Source: Acidobacteriota bacterium
GTDB lineage: Bacteria > Acidobacteriota > Holophagae > Holophagales > Holophagaceae
Assembly: GCA_021778785.1 (NCBI GenBank)
Contig: JAJYBX010000187.1
Coordinates: 1-5,049 of the forward strand
DNA: 5,049 nt
Reading direction: 5' to 3'
Shown: piece after piece, positions 1 through 5,049 of the stretch
Position numbering within the stretch: position 1 is the stretch's first letter
Layout of the letters: each line of letters opens with the position of its first letter
The notes under the pieces: generated by a model
The model's input: the letters and a program-made list of their open reading frames with translations, nothing else
The model's database searches: none
What the model was told of the DNA's origin: nothing
Position numbers and translations under genes: made by a program

Positions 1-3000
1 TCACGACGATCGGCGAGGCGGCGTAGTTCTGGGCGGCCTGGTCCACGGTCACCGCGGTGTAGCTGCGGCTGGCGGGGGTGAAGGCATAGCCGGCCAGGGC
101 GGGCGTGACGGTGCCCGTCCAGGGGGCTGGCAGGGTGAGGCTGTAGTTGCCGCCGGCATCCGTGGTGGCGGTCTGGCCGGTGCTGAAGGCCAGCGTCACG
201 CCCGCCAGGGGCGAAGCGCCATTGGCGACGGTGCCGGAGAGCGTGACCACGGCGGTGCCGACGTAATCCTGGGCCGCCTGGTCCACCGTGAGGTTCGAGT
301 AGGCACGGGAGACGGGCGCGAAGCTGAAGCCGGCCAGGGAAGGCGTGGCCGTCCCGCTCCAACCCGAGGTGAGGCTCATGCGGTAGGCGCCGGTGGCGTC
401 GGTGGTCGTCATGCCCCCGCCGTTGCTGAAGGTGAGGGTCACGCCGGCCAGCGGGGCGCCGTTCGCCATCACGGTTCCGGACACCACGGCCACCGGGGTG
501 GCGGTGTAGTTCTGGGCCGTCTGGCTGGCGGTCACGTTCGTGTAGGACAGGGACGCGGGGTTGAAGAGGTACCCCGCGAGGGCGGGCACCGCGGTTCCCG
601 ACCACCCGGACGGCAGGGTGATCGTGTAGGCGCCATTGGCATTGGTGGTGGCGGTGCCGCCGCCGTTGCTGAAGGCGAGGGTCACGCCGGGCAGGGGCTG
701 GCCGCCGGCGAGGATGGTGCCGGAGATGGCGACCGCCGGGGTGGCCACGAAGTTCGCTATCTGGGGCGTGGTGACATTGGTGAAGGGATAGGCCGTGGGA
801 GCCAGGATGTAGCCGGGCACGGGCACGGGGGTGACGGAACCGCTCCAGCCGGAGGGGACGTTCACCTGGTAGGCGCCGGTGGCGTCGGTCACGGCCGAGC
901 CTCCGCCGTTGTCCAGGTTGAGGGTGACGCCCGCGAGGGGGACCGGCGGGACGTCGCTGGTGACGACGGTTCCGGACACCATCGGGGAGGGCGTGCCCAC
1001 GAAGTCCTGGCTGGGCTGGTCAACGGTGACGTTCGAGTAGCTGTAGGACGCGGGGGCGAAGGTGTAGCCCAGCAGCGAGGCCGTGATCGTCCCGATCCAG
1101 TGGGAGGTGTGCGTGAAGGTGTACTGCCCGTTGGCGTCGGTGGTGGTGGAGCCGCCACCGCTGAAGGTGAGGGTCACGCCGGGCAGCGGCAGGCCGCCGG
1201 AGGTCACCGTGCCGGAGAAGGTGATGTCGGGCACGGTGAGGATCATGGCCCGCATGAAGTCGTTCTCTTCATGGCCGAGGATGTGGCAGTGCCAGACGTA
1301 CTCCCACCCGAAGTCCGTGGCGTCGTTCTTCACGGTGATGGGATTGCCGTCCACGGGGTTGACCAGCGTGATGTTCGCGCCGACCGGCCGGGTGGGATCC
1401 AGGGGCCGCACGCTGTGGGGGATCGAGAACGGCAGGGCGAAGGCCTTGGGACGGAAGGCGACGATGCAATCCTCGAGGGGATTCATCCGCACGGTCTCCT
1501 TCCAGCCGACCTCGTTGGCGTCGGGGAGGCGCACGGCGCCGTCCCAACCCACGCGATTGATGAGCTGCACATCGAAGAGGTGGAAGTGGACCGGATGGGT
1601 GTCCACGCCGTTATGGGTGATCTTCCAGACCTGGAACTGGCCGTCCTGGAGGTGCTCTGTGGCCGGATCGATGTACCCGAGGGGGATGGTGGTCTGGATG
1701 TTGAAGTTGGTGAAGGGCAGCTCGACGCCGAGGGTGGCGTTCATGCGGCCGTATTCCAGCTCGAACAGCTCCTGGATGGCCTTGGAGCCCATCTGCACCT
1801 GGACGGGGTTGCCCGTCTGGGGATCGGTGTAGTTCAGGTAGTTGGCCTGGATGGTGGACCAGGTGTCCGTGAAGGTCCGGTTGAAGGCGCTGTTGTAGGC
1901 GGTCTGGGGGACGATCGGGAGTTCCTGCTCGGCCTGGTAGGCACCGGTGGTGGTCGCCGTGGAGGCGAAGGCGTTCATGAGGGCCGCCTTGTCGAAGGGG
2001 GTCCCGGGCGTCCCGGCGATCTCGATGAGCATCAGGGTGCGCGTGTTGGGTCCGTAGCCTTCCAGGGTCGGAACCGCACCTCCGGTGTCCGTCTGGTCGG
2101 GGTCGCCCGTGTAGTAGTCGTAGCGGGTGTCGAAGGCGGGGACCGGGGCCGGCGCGTCGTTGTAGAGGATCAGCTTCGACCCTGCGGGCACCTGGGAGAA
2201 ATCCACGATCACGTCGGCCCGCTCGGCGGGGCCCAGGAAGAGGCTCTTCTCCTGGACGTTGAGCACCACGATGTCCCGGCGGTTGTAGTTGAAGCCGACG
2301 GGCTGGTTGGGGATCTCCACGGGCGTGGGCAGGAAGCCGCTGTCCGTGCCGATCTGGACGAAATTCGGTCCCACGGTGGCCGGATCGGGCACGCCGCCGT
2401 CCCGGCCATCGGTGGGCCAGGTGGCCGGCCAGGCGGGATCGCCGGGATGGGGCACGGAGGGCACCATCTTCACTTCGGTGGGATGGGCCGGGTCCACGTA
2501 GTAGAGCTGCAGGTTGAACATGCGGTCGTTGGCCGCGTTCAGGATGCGGAAACGGTAGGCCTTGGGCTCGAGGGTGACCTTGGGATAGGGGCACCCGTTC
2601 ACCAGGGGCGTGTCCATGAACGCCTCGGGCACCATCGAGGGGTTGGGCGTGCCGGGGATCTCGGGATCGCCGGGGTTGAGGCCCGGCAGGGGCCCGTTCA
2701 CCAGGCCGGCGGCGGCGGTCACCGGGGGCCAGAACCACGGACCGTAGTCCCACCGGCCCATGCCGTTGGCGCCGGAGATGTCCATGGGGTTCTGGTTCGG
2801 CATGTAGACATGGGGGAACCAGAGGCTGCCCTCGCCGCCGTAGGTGGCGGGATCCCAGGTCGGATCGGTGGCGGCCAGCTTCGTGGCGTCGGGGACGAAG
2901 CTCTTGTCCTGGATGATGAGGGGGATGCCGTAGCGGTACACACCCATGCCGGTGCCCGGGAGGGTGCCCGCATCGATGAGGGCGTCCTCCACGGGATCCG

Positions 3001-4042
3001 AGAGGATGTAGCCGGAGGCTTCGCCGGCGTAGACGTTCACGCGGGTCAGGCCGAAGGAGTGGTCGTGGTACCACATCATCCGGCTGCTCTGCTGGTTCGT
3101 GTAGTAGTAGGTGCCGAGGCCGTCATCCAGCGTCGGATTGGGGATGAGCTTCCCGGGGCCCACCATGTCGGGCACGTTCTGGAAGCTGGCGCCCTTCTGA
3201 TAGCTCGTGGGTTCGCCGGCCGGCGTGATCCACTGGTGCGGCGTGCCGTCGCTGATCCAGGGGTTCGCCCCGCCGTGGAGGTGCAGCAGGGCCCGGTTCT
3301 GGGGGTACATCTCGGTGCCGCCGTTGGGGCCGAGGCCGGCGCCCATGGCGGTGGTGTCCACCGGGAGGAAGAGCTTCCCGGCCGTGCCCGTGGGCAGCAG
3401 GTTCTCGAACTTCACCCGCACGGGCCGGTCCTTCTTGGCGAAGATGACGGGCCCGAGGTAGTGGGCCGCGCCGTCGGCCGAGGGGGAGAGATCCTTGTAG
3501 CCGCGGAGCCGGGTGGCCGGCATGTCCCGGTGCAGCTGCTGGGTGTACTCCACCACGCCGAGGTCGTAGAAGTCGGAGCCCGGGAAGGTGACCCGATCGG
3601 GAACGGCCACGGGGATGTAGTTCCCGAGATCGTTCCGGTTGTCCGGCCCGAGGCCGGGGAGGGTGTGGACGAACTTCTGCAGGATGGGGCTGTTGGTCCA
3701 GTTCGGGACCAGGCCGCTCATGTAGTCGGGGGTGCCCAGGGGATTCATGACCCCCGGGGCGGCCGGGGGCGGATAGGCGGGGGCCAGGGCGTTGCCGGGC
3801 GCCAGGGCCAGGTGCTTGCCCGCCCCAGCCTGCCGGGCGGCCTTGGCCCGCTCCGCCGCGGCCTTCCGGGCGGCGGCCAGGGTGTGGCGGCGCGTGGCGC
3901 GATCGAGGATGGCGCTCTTGTCGCCCCCCGGGGTCGGCCGGGCGGTGCGCGTCTTGCCCTCGGGCATCTGGGCCCGGAGGCCGGGCACCAGCCAGAAGAG
4001 CACGGCGGCCAGCAGCGTCAGGATGCGGTTGGTCTTCGTCAT
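1..4042 (-). CDS. Large secreted multicopper oxidase with C-terminal tandem Ig-like repeats (C-terminus outside window)
   Basis: The frame is open from ATG at 4042 to the left edge: 1347 full codons and one extra base, with no stop seen. No in-frame ATG, GTG or TTG lies between this ATG and the in-frame stop at 4103-4105; a weak GGGGG Shine-Dalgarno sits 6 nt upstream. Residues 1-24 look like a Sec signal peptide. Residues 38-75 are Ala/Arg/Lys-rich, then a Pro-rich linker. The oxidase spans about 100-937. Copper motifs: HLHGG (H254, H256), WYHDH (H326, H328), HPVHFH (H816, H819, H821) and HCHILGH (H918, C919, H920, H924). By family rules H816, C919 and H924 bind type-1 copper and the other eight His bind the trinuclear centre, where O2 is reduced to water. 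The axial position (C919+10) is Phe929, with Met at 930. HDH-to-HPVHFH distance is about 490 residues, far longer than in CotA-type laccases. Residues 940-1347 are five Ig-like repeats. Mixed motifs resemble the MofA/OmpB group of large extracellular metal-linked oxidases; the substrate (Mn, Fe, Cu or phenolics) cannot be told from sequence. Confidence 0.93.
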   Translation of the reverse strand, partial: MTKTNRILTLLAAVLFWLVPGLRAQMPEGKTRTARPTPGGDKSAILDRATRRHTLAAARKAAAERAKAARQAGAGKHLALAPGNALAPAYPPPAAPGVMNPLGTPDYMSGLVPNWTNSPILQKFVHTLPGLGPDNRNDLGNYIPVAVPDRVTFPGSDFYDLGVVEYTQQLHRDMPATRLRGYKDLSPSADGAAHYLGPVIFAKKDRPVRVKFENLLPTGTAGKLFLPVDTTAMGAGLGPNGGTEMYPQNRALLHLHGGANPWISDGTPHQWITPAGEPTSYQKGASFQNVPDMVGPGKLIPNPTLDDGLGTYYYTNQQSSRMMWYHDHSFGLTRVNVYAGEASGYILSDPVEDALIDAGTLPGTGMGVYRYGIPLIIQDKSFVPDATKLAATDPTWDPATYGGEGSLWFPHVYMPNQNPMDISGANGMGRWDYGPWFWPPVTAAAGLVNGPLPGLNPGDPEIPGTPNPSMVPEAFMDTPLVNGCPYPKVTLEPKAYRFRILNAANDRMFNLQLYYVDPAHPTEVKMVPSVPHPGDPAWPATWPTDGRDGGVPDPATVGPNFVQIGTDSGFLPTPVEIPNQPVGFNYNRRDIVVLNVQEKSLFLGPAERADVIVDFSQVPAGSKLILYNDAPAPVPAFDTRYDYYTGDPDQTDTGGAVPTLEGYGPNTRTLMLIEIAGTPGTPFDKAALMNAFASTATTTGAYQAEQELPIVPQTAYNSAFNRTFTDTWSTIQANYLNYTDPQTGNPVQVQMGSKAIQELFELEYGRMNATLGVELPFTNFNIQTTIPLGYIDPATEHLQDGQFQVWKITHNGVDTHPVHFHLFDVQLINRVGWDGAVRLPDANEVGWKETVRMNPLEDCIVAFRPKAFALPFSIPHSVRPLDPTRPVGANITLVNPVDGNPITVKNDATDFGWEYVWHCHILGHEENDFMRAMILTVPDITFSGTVTSGGLPLPGVTLTFSGGGSTTTDANGQYTFTHTSHWIGTITASLLGYTFAPASYSYSNVTVDQPSQDFVGTPSPMVSGTVVTSDVPPVPLAGVTLNLDNGGGSAVTDATGAYQVNVPSGWSGSVTPVPVPGYILAPTAYPFTNVTTPQIANFVATPAVAISGTILAGGQPLPGVTLAFSNGGGTATTNANGAYTITLPSGWSGTAVPALAGYLFNPASLSYTNVTASQTAQNYTATPVAVVSGTVMANGAPLAGVTLTFSNGGGMTTTDATGAYRMSLTSGWSGTATPSLAGFSFAPVSRAYSNLTVDQAAQDYVGTAVVTLSGTVANGASPLAGVTLAFSTGQTATTDAGGNYSLTLPAPWTGTVTPALAGYAFTPASRSYTAVTVDQAAQNYAASPIVV
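2..1225 (-). repeat. Five tandem ~81-residue Ig-like repeats within the oxidase gene
   Basis: The coding region after the last copper motif is a tandem array. Unit boundaries: 983-1225 (residues 940-1020), 734-982 (1021-1103), 491-733 (1104-1184), 248-490 (1185-1265) and 2-247 (1266-1347). Unit lengths are 81, 83, 81, 81 and 82 residues. Shared pattern: SGT near the start, then PL.GVTL.FS, a Gly-rich turn, TTDA.G.Y, SGWSGT.TP, LAGY.F.PAS, and a final NVTVDQ.AQ.Y block. This is the typical layout of carboxypeptidase-regulatory/prealbumin-like beta-sandwich domains used as spacers or adhesion modules on secreted proteins. Unit 2 is the most diverged. The last visible residues (SPIVV) match the start of another unit, so the array continues beyond the edge. 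Confidence 0.9.
3971..4042 (-). other. Predicted Sec signal peptide of the multicopper oxidase
   Basis: Residues 1-24 show a short charged n-region (MTKTNR), a hydrophobic core from about I7 to L22 (ILTLLAAVLFWLVPGL) and a likely signal peptidase I site after A24 (LRA|Q). There is no twin-arginine motif, although many periplasmic multicopper oxidases use Tat, so copper would be loaded after export if this reading is right. There is no lipobox Cys. Cleavage position is by eye. Confidence 0.75.
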
Positions 4043-4127
4043 GGAACACCCCCGGGGGTTGGGTCTGAAGGGCGATCGGGTGCGCCGCGACCCTTCACCG
4101 CCTCAAAGGGGGTTCCGGGTCCAGGTG

Positions 4128-4140
4128 CGACAATTTGTCG
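4128..4140. promoter_or_regulatory. Inverted repeat CGACAA-T-TTGTCG, candidate operator
   Basis: Perfect 6-bp arms around a single central T, lying 86 bp upstream of the oxidase start codon in an AT-richer patch of the divergent region. Such symmetry is typical of a site for a dimeric regulator; the neighbouring NarL/LuxR-type regulator is a candidate binder, but that is inference. No second copy was found in the window. Confidence 0.35.
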
Positions 4141-4154
4141 TAATGGACTCCAGA

Positions 4155-4164
4155 CTCGGCCGAG
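4155..4164. repeat. Perfect 10-bp palindrome CTCGGCCGAG
   Basis: Self-complementary 10-mer in the divergent intergenic region, 14 bp right of the CGACAA/TTGTCG inverted repeat. It could be part of a regulatory site or simply a chance GC-rich palindrome; there is no second copy nearby. Confidence 0.3.
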
Positions 4165-4174
4165 AGGCGTCCCC

Positions 4175-4209
4175 GGGGTATGGGGTGTTTCCCCCATTGA
4201 GGGGTGGGG
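4175..4209 (+). other. Cluster of four GGGG runs with an internal CCCCC run (possible G-quadruplex or switchable hairpin)
   Basis: GGGG occurs at 4175-4178, 4182-4185, 4201-4204 and 4206-4209, with loops of 3, 15 and 1 nt. The long middle loop contains CCCCC (4191-4195), which can pair instead with a neighbouring run: ATGGGG (4180-4185) and CCCCAT (4192-4197) form a 6-bp stem with a 6-nt loop. The element lies just upstream of the predicted regulator promoter. Structure formation is inference. Confidence 0.35.
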
Positions 4210-4233
4210 AACCCGGTAATTTCATCTTCGCCA

Positions 4234-4242
4234 TGCTATAAA
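4234..4242 (+). promoter_or_regulatory. Extended -10 promoter for the response regulator gene
   Basis: TGCTATAAA fits the extended -10 form TGnTATAAT with one mismatch. No good -35 hexamer lies 16-18 bp upstream (best match 2 of 6), which is usual for extended -10 promoters or for activator-dependent ones. Transcription would start near 4250 and leave a leader of about 55 nt before the CTG start. Confidence 0.45.
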
Positions 4243-4294
4243 TAAGGCCGCCCATCAGCTCCTGTCGTAACGCCTATCCAACCGGGTCGTCACC

Positions 4295-4300
4295 GAGGTG
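4295..4300 (+). promoter_or_regulatory. Shine-Dalgarno GAGGTG that supports the CTG start at 4306
   Basis: GAGGTG matches the 16S rRNA anti-Shine-Dalgarno complement over six bases and ends 5 nt before CTG 4306. It is 26 nt from the GTG at 4327, too far to serve that codon, and no comparable site sits at proper spacing to the GTG. It therefore decides the start. Confidence 0.6.
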
Positions 4301-4305
4301 TTCCC

Positions 4306-4962
4306 CTGGAAACCAAGCATCGACTGGTGATCGCCGAGGATCACACCATCCTCCGCGAGGGACTTTGCGCCCTGTTCGCGCAGCGGCCCGACCTGGCGGT
4401 GGTGGGCGAGGCCTCGGACGGACGGGAGGCCATCCGCTGCGCCGAGGAACTCCAGCCCGACCTCATGCTCCTCGACCTCTCCATGCCCCGGACCAACGGG
4501 CTGGAGGCCCTCCAGGACATCAAGCGGGTGAGCCCCCGCACCCGGGTGCTGGTCCTCACCGTCCACAAGACGGAGGATTACGTCTTCACCGCCCTCAAGG
4601 CCGGCGCGGATGGCTACGTCCTGAAGGATTCCACCGCGGCGGAGCTCCTCCTGGCCGTCCGGAGCGTCCTCGACGGCGAACGCTACCTGGCCCCGCCCAT
4701 CGCCTCCCGGGTGATCAACGGCTACCTCGGCGCCCGGGAGGACCCCTCCCTGCGGCCCTCCTTCGCCGAGCTCTCCACCCGCGAGCGGGAGGTGCTCAAG
4801 CTCATCGCGGAGGGCTACCGGAACCGCGAGATCGGGGAGTATCTCTGCATCAGCCCCAAGACGGTCGAGAAGCACCGGGCCAACCTGATGGAGAAGCTGC
4901 AGCTCCACAGCGTCCCGGGCTTGACCGCCTACGCCATCGAGAAGGGCCTCATCACTCGGTAG
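4306..4962 (+). CDS. NarL/LuxR-family two-component response regulator
   Basis: With the CTG start the protein is 218 residues, normal for the NarL/FixJ family. The receiver domain (about 6-122) has every expected residue: acidic pair E11/D12, phospho-acceptor D57 in the LLDLSMP block, T85, Y104 and K107. A linker leads to a LuxR-type helix-turn-helix (about 155-217) with the family signatures LSTREREVL, NREIGEYL and SPKTVEKHRANLMEKL. It should be a cytoplasmic DNA-binding regulator that dimerises when D57 is phosphorylated. Start choice: GTG at 4327 would give 211 residues and remove most of beta strand 1 (HRLV before IAED). CTG at 4306 restores that strand and has a well-spaced GAGGTG. No in-frame ATG or TTG is available in the 50 or so bases upstream. 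It is divergent from the oxidase gene and overlaps the convergent kinase-like gene by 11 bp. Family assignment is very sure; the targets are unknown. Confidence 0.95.
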   Translation: METKHRLVIAEDHTILREGLCALFAQRPDLAVVGEASDGREAIRCAEELQPDLMLLDLSMPRTNGLEALQDIKRVSPRTRVLVLTVHKTEDYVFTALKAGADGYVLKDSTAAELLLAVRSVLDGERYLAPPIASRVINGYLGAREDPSLRPSFAELSTREREVLKLIAEGYRNREIGEYLCISPKTVEKHRANLMEKLQLHSVPGLTAYAIEKGLITR

Positions 4963-5049
4963 GGATCTCCCCCGCGGCCCACTGCGCGGTGACCTCGGTG
5001 CCCAGCCCGACGCCCGAGGTGACGACGAAGGTGCCGCCGAACAACTCGG
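4952..5049 (-). CDS. C-terminal end of a probable histidine kinase (N-terminal part outside window)
   Basis: Read from the right edge, this frame gives 31 residues, beginning ELFGGTFVVTSG and containing GLGTEVTAQW, then ends at TGA 4954-4952. The pattern GG-[TR]-hydrophobic...S..G.GT.V is what is seen at the end of the HATPase_c domain of sensor histidine kinases, where the last GT box lies by the ATP lid and the final beta strand. NarX/DegS-type kinases, the usual partners of NarL/LuxR regulators, end this way. The gene is convergent with the response regulator, and its last 11 bp overlap the regulator's 3' end. Only the tail is visible, so sensor domain, catalytic His and subfamily cannot be given; another GHKL ATPase is possible. 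Confidence 0.72.
   Translation of the reverse strand, partial: ELFGGTFVVTSGVGLGTEVTAQWAAGEIPTE

Larger units (their letters stand above)
4043..4305. other. Divergent intergenic region between oxidase and response regulator genes
   Basis: This ~263-bp stretch separates the minus-strand oxidase start (4042) from the plus-strand regulator start (4306). I see no gene in it. It is locally less GC-rich around 4131-4145 and 4217-4245. It holds a short inverted repeat, a perfect palindrome, a G-run cluster and an extended -10 promoter, each listed separately. A 10-bp CCCCCGGGGG palindrome at 4049-4058 covers the oxidase ribosome binding site and could fold in the mRNA leader. No convincing sigma70 or sigma54 promoter for the oxidase gene could be picked by eye. 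Confidence 0.8.

Noticed and set aside
2..1225. Regularly spaced repeats considered as a CRISPR array or mobile element.
   Set aside because: Units are about 243 bp, diverged, and in frame within one protein; they are protein domain repeats. There are no short identical repeats with unique spacers and no terminal inverted repeats.
1611..3074. A 487-residue minus-strand open frame.
   Set aside because: It is in another frame of the oxidase gene, is His/Arg/Pro-rich low-complexity, and has no recognisable motif.
3123..4049. A 308-residue minus-strand frame starting with GTG at 4049.
   Set aside because: Out of frame with the oxidase signal peptide and copper motifs; its composition (Pro, Arg, Gly, His) is typical of a shadow frame.
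1100..4219. A 1039-residue open frame on the plus strand opposite the oxidase gene.
   Set aside because: Its codons are exact reverse complements of the oxidase codons. It stays open because sense codons TTA, CTA and TCA are nearly unused in this GC-rich gene. Its translation is Gly/Val/His-rich with no domain, while the minus strand has full copper motifs.
4043..4305. Search for tRNA, small RNA or riboswitch in the intergenic region.
   Set aside because: No cloverleaf, no intrinsic terminator with a T-run, and no known riboswitch core could be seen.
4255..4908. A 217-residue minus-strand frame opposite the response regulator.
   Set aside because: It mirrors the regulator codons; the plus strand encodes a complete receiver and LuxR helix-turn-helix, so the minus frame is a shadow.
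4972..4989. CCGCG/CGCGG stem with an 8-nt loop after the regulator stop, considered as a terminator.
   Set aside because: The stem is only 5 bp, has no T-run after it, and lies inside the coding sequence of the kinase-like gene.

Overview
The window is GC-rich (roughly two thirds G+C by eye) bacterial DNA holding parts of three protein genes. The copper-oxidase motifs, the secreted multi-repeat architecture and the two-component genes suggest a Gram-negative environmental bacterium, for example an Acidobacteriota (Holophagae/Geothrix-like) or a metal-metabolising deltaproteobacterium. That taxonomic guess is inference and is weak.

Region 1 (positions 1-4042, minus strand) is one very long reading frame that starts at 4042 and is still open at the left edge, giving 1347 residues without a stop. 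It encodes a secreted, unusually large multicopper oxidase with all four copper-binding motifs. The oxidase is followed by at least five tandem ~81-residue Ig-like (carboxypeptidase-regulatory/prealbumin-like) repeats that continue out of the window. The overall plan recalls the large extracellular multicopper oxidases linked to Mn(II)/Fe metabolism (MofA of Leptothrix, OmpB of Geobacter). The residue in the usual axial type-1 copper position is Phe rather than Met.

Region 2 (4043-4305) is a divergent intergenic region of about 263 bp. It contains a 6-bp-arm inverted repeat (4128-4140), a 10-bp palindrome (4155-4164), a cluster of four GGGG runs around a CCCCC run (4175-4209), and a good extended -10 promoter (4234-4242) pointing right.

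Region 3 (4306-4962, plus strand) is a complete NarL/LuxR-type response regulator. Its best start is a CTG codon at 4306 preceded by a GAGGTG ribosome binding site. The conventional GTG at 4327 would cut into the first beta strand of the receiver domain.

Region 4 (4952-5049, minus strand) is the last 31 residues of a protein that looks like the C-terminal end of a histidine kinase ATPase domain. It runs toward the response regulator and the two genes overlap tail to tail by 11 bp.

Working model (inference): the kinase and regulator form a two-component system in a convergent arrangement, and the regulator, divergently placed from the oxidase gene, may control that gene through sites in the shared intergenic region.
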